DNA of 64,000 nucleotides from an uncultured Collinsella sp. Lineage in GTDB: Bacteria; Actinomycetota; Coriobacteriia; Coriobacteriales; Coriobacteriaceae. The number at the start of each line of letters is the position of its first letter. The first letter of the stretch is position 1. The position numbers and the translations under genes were made by a program. The notes below the pieces were generated by a model, which had not been told where the DNA came from, ran no database searches, and saw only the letters and a program-made list of their open reading frames with translations. Location of the stretch: positions 1-64,000 of the forward strand of contig CABVAC010000006.1 of NCBI GenBank assembly GCA_902496275.1, read 5' to 3'. This document shows, one piece after another, positions 50,992-59,884 of this stretch.

Positions 50992-51058
50992 GGTATCACG
51001 AACATACTTTCGATATCATAATACCATTAAATGATACCGAAAGTATGTTCGTGATACC
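50992..51058. promoter_or_regulatory. Large inverted repeat at the fic promoter
   Basis: Two 28-bp arms (50992-51019 and 51031-51058, one mismatch) around an 11-bp AT-rich centre, starting 13 bases upstream of the fic ATG. The arms begin GGTATCACGAACATACTTTC. The promoter must lie within or beside it, so it is probably an operator array or cruciform; the Fic winged helix could be its reader. Confidence 0.7.
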
Positions 51059-51117
51059 AAAAACTAGAAACCACGTTTCATAACTGCTTGGAAAGTTCGG
51101 ATTTGACTATCTCATTG

Positions 51118-51252
51118 TCTTGATCTGTAACAGTTAGACGGTTAAAAGTGGGCTACGTGTTACAGATTGAGATTGTTCGGCCCGGGCCACCCGTTCGTCT
51201 AAATCTGTAACAGCTAGGGCCGAAATACTCGACTAGATGTTACAGATCGAGA
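51118..51252. repeat. Two 55-bp palindromic repeats
   Basis: Units at 51118-51172 and 51198-51252 with a 25-bp spacer, same family as those at 45008. They lie between the end of the GH1 gene and the start of fic. Confidence 0.9.
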
Positions 51253-51281
51253 CGAATGATTCGCTTGGGCTCACCAAAAAC

Positions 51282-51325
51282 AAAAAAGGCCGCATGCGAA
51301 CCCGTGGAGGGGCTCGTATGCGGCC
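51282..51325 (-). terminator. Intrinsic terminator after the GH1 gene at 51348
   Basis: On the minus strand GGCCGCAT... pairs with ATGCGGCC, followed by TTTTTTG. Confidence 0.85.
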
Positions 51326-51347
51326 GACAAGGGGTACGCGCCTTGAA

Positions 51348-52769
51348 TTAGGCCATAAGCAGGCCGGTCTCCGCGACGTTCTTGTACCAGTACGCGCTCG
51401 CCTTGGGATAGCGCTTCTGGGTCTCAAAGTCGATGTAGAACAGGCCATAGCGCTTGTTATAGCCGTTGGTCCAGGAGAACTGGTCCTGCAGCGACCACAC
51501 AAAGTAACCGTCGACGTTCACGCCGCCGTCGATTGCCTTGAGGATCCACGCGAGATGCTGACGCATGTAGTCGATACGAGGGGCGTCGTCGATAAAGCCA
51601 TCCTCGAAGTCGTCCTTATAGCCCATGCCGTTCTCGGTGATGTAGATCTTCTTGTAGTTGGGGTAATCGTTCTTAATGCGGAGCAGTAGGTCGTAGAGAC
51701 CCTCGGGATAGATGATCCAGTCCCAATCGGTGGTGGGTACGCCTTCGCGCACGCATGACTCGCCCACGCCCTTGAGGAACCAGCGCGAGGAGCCCTTGTC
51801 GCCGGTGCCATTGTGGTTGATGTCGTTTTCGCCCTCGGCAGCACGCAGGAACTGGCACTTGTAGGTGTTGACGCCCAGGCAATCGTTGTAGGGGAGCGCG
51901 GCGGTCAGCGCGGCGATGTCCTCGTCGCGGACGTCGAGCTCGCCGCCGGCGATATGGGCCAGCTTGGTTGCGGCTTCCATGGTGTCGGCTGCATAGTGGC
52001 CGCGGAAGGTGGCGTCGAGCACCCAGCGGTTGTTGATGACGTCGGCCATGCGGGCGGCCTCGCAGTCGGCAGCGCTGTTGGGATCGAGGGGGTACTTGGG
52101 CTCCAGGTTCTGGACAATGCCGATCTCGCCCTCAAAGCCGCCCTCATGGAAGGCGACGACAGCCTTGGCGTGGGCCACCATCATGTTGTGCATAAGCTGG
52201 AAGGCCTTGTCCAGGCGATACTTCTCGCCGTGCGGCCAGTTGCCGACGATAAAGCTGCCCTCGGCGGTCGCGGGAATCTCGTTAAAGGTAAACCAGTGCT
52301 TGACCTCGGTGAACTCGGCAAAGCAGAACTTGGCGTACTCGACAAAGGCGTCGATCGTCGTGCGCGTCAGGAAGCCCTCGCCGCCGTTCTGGTAAAAGGT
52401 CTCGGGCGTATCGAAGTGATCGAGCGTGACATAGGGGATGACGCCGGCTTTATTGCAGGTGGCAAAGAGCTCGTGATAGAAGGCGACACCCTCGGGGTTG
52501 ATCTCGCCAGTGCCGTTGGGGAAGATGCGGCTCCAAGCGATGGAGACGCGGATACCGTTGATGCCAAAGCGCTGGCACAGGTCGATATCGACCGGGTACT
52601 TGTTGTAGAAATCGCTTGCGGGGTCGGGGGAGAAGCGACCCTGAGCAGCCAGGAAATCGTCCCAGGGCACTTTGCCCTTGCCGTGCGTGCGGGTCTCGCC
52701 CTCAACCTGGTAAGCAGCGGTGGCGCCGCCAAACACAAAGCCGTCGGGGAACTGCATAGGGTTGGTCAT
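51348..52769 (-). CDS. 6-phospho-beta-glucosidase (GH1), cassette 1
   Basis: A complete GH1 enzyme of 473 residues expected to cleave phosphorylated beta-glucosides. Marks in order are FPDGFVFGGATAAYQVEG, DPASDFYNKYPVDIDLCQRFGINGIRVSIAWSRIFPNG, WFTFNEIPATAEG (acid/base Glu in NEI), YITENGMGYKDD (nucleophile Glu) and GYFVWSLQDQFSWTNGYNKRYGLFYIDF. It lies 76 bases downstream of an EIICB gene in the same direction, with a GGTGCCCG/CGGGCACC hairpin (about 52805-52831) between them. Confidence 0.95.
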   Translation of the reverse strand: MTNPMQFPDGFVFGGATAAYQVEGETRTHGKGKVPWDDFLAAQGRFSPDPASDFYNKYPVDIDLCQRFGINGIRVSIAWSRIFPNGTGEINPEGVAFYHELFATCNKAGVIPYVTLDHFDTPETFYQNGGEGFLTRTTIDAFVEYAKFCFAEFTEVKHWFTFNEIPATAEGSFIVGNWPHGEKYRLDKAFQLMHNMMVAHAKAVVAFHEGGFEGEIGIVQNLEPKYPLDPNSAADCEAARMADVINNRWVLDATFRGHYAADTMEAATKLAHIAGGELDVRDEDIAALTAALPYNDCLGVNTYKCQFLRAAEGENDINHNGTGDKGSSRWFLKGVGESCVREGVPTTDWDWIIYPEGLYDLLLRIKNDYPNYKKIYITENGMGYKDDFEDGFIDDAPRIDYMRQHLAWILKAIDGGVNVDGYFVWSLQDQFSWTNGYNKRYGLFYIDFETQKRYPKASAYWYKNVAETGLLMA

Positions 52770-52845
52770 GAGTTATCCTTTCTGTGGGATACGAATAGGG
52801 AGAGGTGCCCGAACTGGGGATCCGGGCACCAATAGAGGGAGGAAC

Positions 52846-54624
52846 CTAGTCGAGGTTCTCGCGGAGCCACTTAATGGCGCCAGCGGGGTCGCGAGTAAGG
52901 TCGATATATTCCTTGCCGCGCGGGGCGAGCAGCTTAATGCCCAGGCGATCGGTGTCGGCCTTCATGTCGTTGTAGTAGCTACGAACCTGCGGGGCAAGCA
53001 CGATAACGTCGTACTGATCCATGATGGCAGTGTGCTGGCCATAGGCGCCTGCGGAGGAAGCGATGTTCTCTCCGGTCTGCGCAGCACCTTCCTTGATGGC
53101 GTTGGCAAGCATGGCAGAGGTGCCGGCGCCGGCGCACAGGACGAGGACCTTCAGACCGTCGACATCCTTCTTAGCGGATGCGTCGGCGGCGGGCTCGGGC
53201 TGATCGGCGACAGGCTTGCTGTCGGCGGCAGCAGCGGTCGGCTCGACGGAAGCGGCGGTCTGCTCGACAGCGGCCGCAGAGGTGCTGGCGGCGATGGTGG
53301 CAGCACCATCGGACTCGAGACCCAGCTCGGCGGCGCGCTCGGCCTCCTGGTCGCAGAGCAGCTTATCGTATGCCTTCAAGAACGGCAGGTAGATGATGGC
53401 GTCCAGCAAGATGATGATCGCGACAAATACCAGGGCGATAAGCTGGAAGTTCGTGGTGATGAAGATGCCGATGGGGGCAGGGGTAGCCCAAGGCACCACG
53501 AAGGAGAAGCCGTTCATGCCCACGTTGTCGATAAAGAACTTGGCAACACTTACGTTGACGCAGCCGGCGGCAACAAAGGGGATGAGCATGTAGGGGTTAA
53601 GGATCATCGGCGCGCCAAAGAGCAGCGGCTCGTTGACAGCAAAGGCAACAGGAACAATCGAGGCCTTACCGACGGCTTTGAGCTGCTTGGACTTCATAAA
53701 GAGAATCAGCAGAAGCGGCACGATGAACGTAGCGCCAGTGCCGCCGAACTCACCCACGAGCGACATGTTAAAGGTGAGGGAGTGGGCGGGGTGGCCACCG
53801 GCCAGCAGAACCTGCAGGTTCTCGGCCTGGTTGGCAAGACGGATGGGGTCGATGCCCGGCTGGACAATCGAAGGGCCGTGGACGCCGATGAACCAGAAGA
53901 ACGCGGTGGCTGCCTGGATAAGGATGAGGCCAGGATAGGTTTCTGCCGCAGTGAAGAGCGGGGAGAGCAGCTTGATGAGCAGCTCGGAGAACGGAACGCC
54001 CATGAGGTTGCGCACGACAACATCGATGATGCCGCAGATGATGACAGCGCCGCCAAAGGGGATGATGTCGCGGAAGTTCTGAGCGATGGCGCCCGGAACC
54101 TCCTTGGGCAGCTTAATGGTCAGATCGCGCGAGACGCAGAACTTATAGACCCACACGGTAATGAACGCGGCGATATAGGCGGAGAACAGGCCACGCGTGC
54201 CCATGCTGGTGCAGTCGAAGACCGAAAGCTCGGAGCCGTCGAGCTTGGTGGTGAACTGCGTAACGGCGAGCAGCAGCATGCTGCACTGGGCGGCTACCAT
54301 GGTGGAGCCGTCGTTGAGCACCTTGCCGGCGGGCATGCGACGGTTCATGGAAGCCGTAAAGTTCTTGGCAGTGGTGCCGGCAACCATGATGCCCATGACG
54401 CCCATGGTGAAGTTGTATAGCTTGTTGCACCAGTCGATGAGCGGCTGGGGCAGCGTGATGCCGACTACGCCGGGAAGGGTGGCAATGAGCAGAAAGATCG
54501 AAGAGGTGAGGACGATGGGCATGCACCCAAGGAATCCGTCCTTAATAGCCTGGAGGTAGATGTTCCTCGAGATCTTCTCAAAGAACGGCTGATGCTTTTC
54601 GAGCATCTTTACGATGGCGTCCAT
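52846..54624 (-). CDS. PTS lactose/cellobiose-family EIICB fusion, cassette 1
   Basis: Permease of 592 residues: EIIC (MDAIVKMLEKHQPFFEKISRNIYLQAIKDGFLGCMPI, FAVNEPLLFGAPMILNPYMLIPFVAAG), an Ala/Pro-rich linker of about 60 residues, and EIIB with phosphocysteine in LKVLVLCAGAGTSAMLANAI. AAAGGAGCTCT precedes the ATG. It is divergent from the LacI gene at 54900 with operator palindromes in the gap, so that regulator probably controls it. Confidence 0.94.
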   Translation of the reverse strand: MDAIVKMLEKHQPFFEKISRNIYLQAIKDGFLGCMPIVLTSSIFLLIATLPGVVGITLPQPLIDWCNKLYNFTMGVMGIMVAGTTAKNFTASMNRRMPAGKVLNDGSTMVAAQCSMLLLAVTQFTTKLDGSELSVFDCTSMGTRGLFSAYIAAFITVWVYKFCVSRDLTIKLPKEVPGAIAQNFRDIIPFGGAVIICGIIDVVVRNLMGVPFSELLIKLLSPLFTAAETYPGLILIQAATAFFWFIGVHGPSIVQPGIDPIRLANQAENLQVLLAGGHPAHSLTFNMSLVGEFGGTGATFIVPLLLILFMKSKQLKAVGKASIVPVAFAVNEPLLFGAPMILNPYMLIPFVAAGCVNVSVAKFFIDNVGMNGFSFVVPWATPAPIGIFITTNFQLIALVFVAIIILLDAIIYLPFLKAYDKLLCDQEAERAAELGLESDGAATIAASTSAAAVEQTAASVEPTAAAADSKPVADQPEPAADASAKKDVDGLKVLVLCAGAGTSAMLANAIKEGAAQTGENIASSAGAYGQHTAIMDQYDVIVLAPQVRSYYNDMKADTDRLGIKLLAPRGKEYIDLTRDPAGAIKWLRENLD

Positions 54625-54725
54625 AGAGCTCCTTTGCTACTTGATGCGCGATGCATGTGGATGGAACTGGTCGTCGATGGATGGTCAGGACTGCCCGGAA
54701 ACCTTCCTGCTTAAGGAAGGCATTG

Positions 54726-54770
54726 CGAAATGACAACGTTGTCATTTCGTTAATGACAACGTAAGACATT
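54726..54770. promoter_or_regulatory. LacI operators between EIICB and its regulator
   Basis: A 24-bp perfect palindrome at 54726-54749 (core AATGACAACGTTGTCATT) and an imperfect second site AATGACAACGTAAGACATT at 54752-54770. Even symmetry about CG is typical of LacI-family operators. Confidence 0.7.
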
Positions 54771-54795
54771 TTTGGAAGAGCAACAAGGATATACG

Positions 54796-54857
54796 GGTGA
54801 GCGGTCGATATTGTCCGGTAAACGGTTGATTTATCAGTCAGGCAGGTGGTGTATGCT
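54796..54857 (+). promoter_or_regulatory. Tandem CGGT motifs and promoter of the LacI gene
   Basis: GTGAGCGGTCGAT and GTAAACGGTTGAT have their CGGT at 54802 and 54823, 21 bp apart. TATGCT at 54852-54857 is the likely -10. Confidence 0.5.
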
Positions 54858-54899
54858 AGAACGCAAAAAACAAGCGATAGAGAACCGAGTGGAGAAGTA

Positions 54900-55910
54900 G
54901 TGGCAACGATGGACAAGAAAAATGTCTCAATGAACGATGTGGCGATTGCCGCGGGTGTTTCTCTCAAGACGGTTTCGCGTGTGATTAACGAGCCCGGTAG
55001 CGTGCGAGAGTCGACACGCGATAAGGTCCATTCCGCAATGGAAGCGCTCGGGTTCCGGGCGAACTTTGCCGCGCGTTCGCTCAAGTTGGGCCGTTACGGG
55101 TGCATCGGCGTGGTGCTGTTCCACTTGTCGGGCGGTGCCGTGGACATGATTGACGGTATCGCAGATGCCGCCGAAGAACGCGGCTTTGCGCTCACGATGA
55201 TCAAAAAGCGGGCGGGGGAGAAGATGACCCTTGCCGAAGCGGCGCGTAGGATGTCGCAGCTGCCTGTTGATGGCATGATCTTCAACCTGCGTCAGATGGT
55301 CGATGACTTTGATACTTTTGAGGCACCGAAAGACCTCAAGACGGTGATTATCACACCGATGGAACATCCTACCTGCTCCACCGTCAGTGACGATCAAGAG
55401 GGCGGCGCGCGCATGGCGTGCGAGTACTTCTTGAATCACGGGCACAAGAACGTGTACTTCGTCTCTGGTAAGAAAGAAGCGCTGTCGAGCCAGTGCCGTA
55501 TGAAAGGTTGGCGAGCGGCACTCGAGGCGCATGGCATTGAGCCGCCCGAGCCTCTGCAAGGCGATTGGAATGCGGATAGTGGCTATGCCGCGGGCCTTGT
55601 GCTTGCCGATAAACCCGATTGCACGGCGGTCCTCGCTGCTAACGACTGCATGGCAAACGGCGTGATGATGGCTCTACGTGACAAAGGGCTCAGTGTGCCC
55701 GACGACGTGTCCGTGATCGGCTTTGATGACGAGCTTTACAAGACGATTCCCAACTCGATTCTGACGTCGGTGAAGTTCCGTCACCGCGAGCTGGGCGTCC
55801 GTGCGCTTAACGAGGTCGTCGCAGGTCTGGAAGCCCCGAGCTCCAGAAGCCGTACGCTCGTCTCGGGCGTGTTGGTCGAACGTTCCAGCGTAAAGGACCT
55901 GCGGGCGTAG
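54900..55910 (+). CDS. LacI-family regulator, cassette 1
   Basis: A 336-residue repressor. The DNA-binding part is SMNDVAIAAGVSLKTVSRVINEPGSVRESTRDKVHSAMEALGFRAN with the hinge helix NFAARSLKLGR. The sugar-binding domain ends with VLAANDCMANGVMMALRDKGLSVPDDVSVIGFDD. GTG 54900 is chosen for GGAG five bases upstream; ATG 54909 is possible. It is divergent from the EIICB/GH1 operon and probably binds the palindrome at 54726. Confidence 0.93.
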   Translation: MATMDKKNVSMNDVAIAAGVSLKTVSRVINEPGSVRESTRDKVHSAMEALGFRANFAARSLKLGRYGCIGVVLFHLSGGAVDMIDGIADAAEERGFALTMIKKRAGEKMTLAEAARRMSQLPVDGMIFNLRQMVDDFDTFEAPKDLKTVIITPMEHPTCSTVSDDQEGGARMACEYFLNHGHKNVYFVSGKKEALSSQCRMKGWRAALEAHGIEPPEPLQGDWNADSGYAAGLVLADKPDCTAVLAANDCMANGVMMALRDKGLSVPDDVSVIGFDDELYKTIPNSILTSVKFRHRELGVRALNEVVAGLEAPSSRSRTLVSGVLVERSSVKDLRA

Positions 55911-55928
55911 GGTTTTTCGGCCCGTTCG

Positions 55929-56063
55929 TCTCAATCTGTAACAGTTAGGACCGAAAAACTCAGCTAAATATTACAGATTGAGATATTTCTGCTCGGGCGT
56001 TCTGTTTGTCTCGATCTGTAACAGCTAGGATCCAAAAACTCGGCTAGATGTTACAGATTGAGA
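55929..56063. repeat. Two 55-bp palindromic repeats
   Basis: Units at 55929-55983 and 56009-56063, spacer 25 bp. They lie in the convergent gap between a LacI gene and an EIICB gene. Confidence 0.9.
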
Positions 56064-56092
56064 TGAACAGGAGGGCGGGTGCGGTCTAAACA

Positions 56093-56131
56093 AAATGGCC
56101 CGCGCATCACGCATCGATGCACGGGCCATTT
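56093..56131. terminator. Bidirectional intrinsic terminator
   Basis: AAAATGGCCCG pairs with CGGGCCATTTT, giving T runs on both strands between convergent genes. Confidence 0.85.
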
Positions 56132-56163
56132 TTTGTCTGCGAGCGGCAGGTGGCGTCAGCGTC

Positions 56164-57924
56164 TTATGCCTTGAGGTTTTCCTCGATCCAGGCGACGGCA
56201 CCCTTGGGATCCTTAGTGAGGTCGATGTACTGTTTGCCCTTGGGCGACAGCAGCGTGATGCCCAGGCGGTCGGTGTCGGCCTTCATCTCGTTGTAATAGG
56301 TGCGAACCTGCGGAGGCAGGACGATGACGTTGTACTGGTCCATGATGGCGTAGTGGCTGCCGTAGGCACCGGCGTTGGCGGTAATGTCGATGCCCAGCTC
56401 GTCGGCGCCTTCCTTAAGCGCGTTGGCGAGCAGTGCGGAGGTGCCGGCGCCAGCGCACAGAACCAGAACCCTCAGATCCTTGCCCTTAAGGGCGGACGGA
56501 GCTGCGGAGGCCTCGGTGGCAGAAGCGGTCTCGACAACAGGAGCCTCAACGGCGGGGGCGGCAGCGGTCTTGACGGCCTTGGTCTCCTCGGCCTCTTCTT
56601 CGGCCAGGGTCTCGGCCTCCTGCTTGCACAGGACGTTGTCGTAGGCCTTGCAGAACGGGTAGTAGATCAAGAAGTCAACGACCAGCAGGACGACAACCAG
56701 GACCAGAGAGATCGGCTGGAAGTTGGTGTCGATGAAGGTGCCGATCGGTCCGGGGAGTGCCCACGGCATGGCATAGATAAAGCCGTTCATGCCCAAAAAG
56801 TCGATGAAGAACTTACCAATGAGGACGTTGGCCACGGGGGCAAACAGGAACGGGATCAGGAAGTACGGGTTGAGGATGATGGGCGCGGCGAACAGCAGCG
56901 GCTCGTTGACGGCGAACATCACGGGTACGACAGAGGCTTTGCCGACGGCCTTGAGCTGCTTGGAGCGCATAAAGAGCAGGAAGATGATCGGGACAATGAA
57001 CGTGGCGCCGGTGCCGCCGAGTTCGCCGATGTAGTTACCGAAGTTTTCGGTCAGGGCGAGGGCGGGGTGACCGCCGGCCTGCAGCGTGGCGAGGTTGGTG
57101 GTGATGTTGCCAAACAGCGCGGCGTTGAGGGCAGGCTTAACGACCGAGGGGCCGTGGATGCCCATGAACCAGAACAGCGGGATCATGAACCAGATGAGGG
57201 CGAGGCCGGCGTAGGAATCGGCAGCGGCGAACAGCGGGCTCACCAGCGTGGAGATGACGTTGGCAAACGGGACGGCCAAGCAGGTGCGGCAGATAACGTC
57301 GATGACGGCGACAAACAGGATGGAGAAGCTGAAGGCGAAGATGTCGCGGAAGTTCTGGGCGATGGCGCCGGGGACTTCTTTGGGCAGCTTGATGGTGATG
57401 TCTCGCTTAATGCAGAAGGCATAGATGTTGACCGTGGCAAATGCGGCGACAAAGGAGCTCAGCAGGCCCTTGGTGCCCATGTTGTCGGTAAAGAACACCG
57501 AGACATCGGCGCCGTCGATCTTGGCACTCGTCTGGGTAACGGCCAAGATGAGCATAGCGCACATGGCGGCGACCATGGTGCTCGTGGCGTTGATGGCCTT
57601 GCCAGCAGGCATGCGGCGGTTCTTGGAGCCGGTCAGCGCGCTTGCGGTGGTGCCGGCGACCATGATGCCCACGACGCCCATCGTGAAGTTGTAAACCTTG
57701 TTGCAGAAGTTCACGACGTCGACGTTCCACCAGTCGGGCAGCGTAAAGCCGCCGACCGTGGCGACAACGCCCGGCAGGGTCGAAATAAGCAGGAAGACAG
57801 AAGAAGACAGGATGATGGGCATTGCTGCCAAAAAGCCGTCTTTAATGGCCTGAAGGTAGATGTTCTTAGAGACCTTGTCGAAGTACGGCTGACCTTTCTC
57901 CAAGAACTTAACGATCGATTCCAT
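56164..57924 (-). CDS. PTS lactose/cellobiose-family EIICB fusion, cassette 2
   Basis: Permease of 586 residues, closely similar to the cassette 1 protein: EIIC (MESIVKFLEKGQPYFDKVSKNIYLQAIKDGFLAAMPI, MFAVNEPLLFAAPIILNPYFLIPFLFAP), a linker rich in Ala, Glu and Val, and EIIB with phosphocysteine in LRVLVLCAGAGTSALLANAL. GAGGAGCGTGAACT precedes the ATG. It lies downstream of a GH1 gene, the reverse order to cassettes 1 and 3. Confidence 0.94.
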   Translation of the reverse strand: MESIVKFLEKGQPYFDKVSKNIYLQAIKDGFLAAMPIILSSSVFLLISTLPGVVATVGGFTLPDWWNVDVVNFCNKVYNFTMGVVGIMVAGTTASALTGSKNRRMPAGKAINATSTMVAAMCAMLILAVTQTSAKIDGADVSVFFTDNMGTKGLLSSFVAAFATVNIYAFCIKRDITIKLPKEVPGAIAQNFRDIFAFSFSILFVAVIDVICRTCLAVPFANVISTLVSPLFAAADSYAGLALIWFMIPLFWFMGIHGPSVVKPALNAALFGNITTNLATLQAGGHPALALTENFGNYIGELGGTGATFIVPIIFLLFMRSKQLKAVGKASVVPVMFAVNEPLLFAAPIILNPYFLIPFLFAPVANVLIGKFFIDFLGMNGFIYAMPWALPGPIGTFIDTNFQPISLVLVVVLLVVDFLIYYPFCKAYDNVLCKQEAETLAEEEAEETKAVKTAAAPAVEAPVVETASATEASAAPSALKGKDLRVLVLCAGAGTSALLANALKEGADELGIDITANAGAYGSHYAIMDQYNVIVLPPQVRTYYNEMKADTDRLGITLLSPKGKQYIDLTKDPKGAVAWIEENLKA

Positions 57925-58100
57925 AGTTCACGCTCCTCTTTGCATGAAATCTTAATGGCATGGACGTTGAAAACCTATATGGTCTCCCGCTTGCTAAAAG
58001 CCCGGGTGCAGGCGGGGTCGGTCCCAGGGGGAGAGAGGGGAGCGGCTGGGTTTGTATCGCATAGGGCCGCTCCCTTCTCGGGGGAAAGCGAGGCGATGCG

Positions 58101-59543
58101 CTACTGCGCGTCCGCCATAGTGTCGGCGAGCTCCTTGTACCAGAGTGCCGACTGCTTGATGTAGCGTTTTTGCGTGTCGAAGTCGATGTAGAACAGGCCG
58201 TAGCGCTTGTTATAGCCATTGGCCCACGAGAACTGGTCCTGCAGGCTCCAGATAAAGTAGCCCTGGACGTCGACGCCCTCGGCGCGCGCCTGGAGCACCT
58301 TCTCCATGTGCTGGTCGACAAAGTCGATGCGCTCGGGATCGGCGACGATGCCGTTTGCGTCGGGCTCGGGGTCCTTGTGGCCCAGGCCATTTTCGGTGAT
58401 ATAGATGACGGGGAGGTTGGGATAGGTGGCGCTGATGTGCTTGAGCGTGTCGTAGAGGCCTTGCGGGTAGATGAGCCAATCCCAGTCGGTGGTGGGGATA
58501 CCCGGCATATCGACCTGCTGCCCGACGCCCTTAAACTTAAAGCACGAGGTGCCCTTGTCTCCGGTGCCGTTAAAGCTGTTGGTTGACTCGCCATCGTAGG
58601 CGGCGATAAACGCCGACTGATAGTAGTTGAGGCCGAACATATCGTTGCGGGGCGCCGCCTTGGCGAGCTCCTCCATGTCGCTGTCCTCAACCGTAAGTGT
58701 GGCGTTGTTGGCACGCAGAATCTCGTTGATGAGTGAGAGGGTGCGCGCGGAGTAGTGACCCAGGAAGGCGCCGTCCATGATGAAGTCGGTGTAGAAGGCG
58801 TTGTACAGGTCGGCGGCGTGCTGGTCGGCGGGCGAGTCGGTGGCAGGATATGCCGGCGTCAGGACGTTGACCATGCCAATGCGTCCGCCCAGGTGCTCGG
58901 TCTCGTCAAGATCCTTATACAGGTTGACGGCGCGGGCGTGGGCAACGAGCTCGTTGTGCTGGCTCTGGATGCCGCTCGTCACATCAAAGTGATGGTTGGG
59001 CGGGAAGTTGCCTTGGATGTATTGGGAGTGCGAGAGGCTGATGAGCTCGTTGATGGTGAACCAATTTTTGACCTCGCGGAACTCGCGGAAGCAGAACTCG
59101 GCATAGCGCACATAGGCGTCGACGGTCTTGCGGTTGAGCCAGTCGCCCTGGTTGAACAGGGCGGCGGGGGAGTCAAAGTGATGCAGGGACACATAGGGCT
59201 CGACGCCATACTTTTTGCAGCAGGCGAACAGCTCGTGGTAGTGCTTAACGCCCTCGGAGAGGGGTTCGGCATCGTCGCCGTTGGGGAAGATGCGGGTCCA
59301 GGCGATGGACACACGAATGGCGTTGAGTCCATGCTCGGCAGAAAGGCGGATATCCTCCTCGTAGCGGTTGTAGAAATCACTGGCCGGGTCGGGCAAAAAG
59401 CGACCCTGGGCGACAAGGTAATCGTCCCACATGGTCTTACCCTTGCCTGCCACCTTCGTGGAACCTTCCGTTTGGTACGCGGCGGTTGCGGCGCCCCAAA
59501 CAAAGCCCTTCGGCAGCTGCTGTACGCGGTTTAGCAAAGACAT
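58101..59543 (-). CDS. 6-phospho-beta-glucosidase (GH1), cassette 2
   Basis: GH1 enzyme of 480 residues: LPKGFVWGAATAAYQTEG, EHGLNAIRVSIAWTRIFPNGDD, NWFTINELISLSHSQ (acid/base Glu), VIYITENGLGHKDPEPD (nucleophile), GYFIWSLQDQFSWANGYNKRYGLFYIDF. ATG 59543 has GAGGG at better distance than the ATG six bases upstream. It is less like the other two GH1 proteins than they are to each other, so it may prefer another aglycone or linkage. Confidence 0.94.
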   Translation of the reverse strand: MSLLNRVQQLPKGFVWGAATAAYQTEGSTKVAGKGKTMWDDYLVAQGRFLPDPASDFYNRYEEDIRLSAEHGLNAIRVSIAWTRIFPNGDDAEPLSEGVKHYHELFACCKKYGVEPYVSLHHFDSPAALFNQGDWLNRKTVDAYVRYAEFCFREFREVKNWFTINELISLSHSQYIQGNFPPNHHFDVTSGIQSQHNELVAHARAVNLYKDLDETEHLGGRIGMVNVLTPAYPATDSPADQHAADLYNAFYTDFIMDGAFLGHYSARTLSLINEILRANNATLTVEDSDMEELAKAAPRNDMFGLNYYQSAFIAAYDGESTNSFNGTGDKGTSCFKFKGVGQQVDMPGIPTTDWDWLIYPQGLYDTLKHISATYPNLPVIYITENGLGHKDPEPDANGIVADPERIDFVDQHMEKVLQARAEGVDVQGYFIWSLQDQFSWANGYNKRYGLFYIDFDTQKRYIKQSALWYKELADTMADAQ

Positions 59544-59663
59544 ATGCATACACCCTCTCGTCTCGCTGTTCGATATTGTGCGTTTGCGCTCAGGAGGCTC
59601 CCTGGTTAGCGTTCAGCGGTGAAAAAGCCCGATAAACACTATCTTAAAATGATTAGAACCAAA

Positions 59664-59833
59664 ATGAGCACGTGAACATTTGACAATGAGCACGTTAACA
59701 TCCGGCTGGGATGTATAGAAACAAAACAACTTCAAACAGCCGCGAACGGTTGTATTTGTTCGGTAAGCGGTTTTGATTGACAGAAGTTTTCATGTTGTGG
59801 TATATGGCTCGGGTATCATGAGCACGTTATCAA
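59664..59833. promoter_or_regulatory. Three LacI-type sites and tandem CGGT motifs, cassette 2
   Basis: ATGAGCACGTGAACAT (59664-59679), ATGAGCACGTTAACAT (59686-59701, 22 bp later) and ATGAGCACGTTATCAA (59818-59833) lie in the divergent gap. The CGGT motifs are at 59747 and 59768, again 21 bp apart. TATCAT at 59814-59819 is the probable -10 of the LacI gene and touches the third site, suggesting autoregulation with looping. Confidence 0.6.
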
Positions 59834-59884
59834 TGTATGTACGATGCGCCATGGGCGCGGGGAATAGTTGGGAAGCAGGTTAGC

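Noticed and set aside
56095..58164. Long plus-strand open frame of 689 codons
   Set aside because: It is antisense to a clear EIICB gene with normal family motifs; long antisense frames are expected at this GC content. The same holds for the plus-strand frames at 52720-54420 and 61068-62657.
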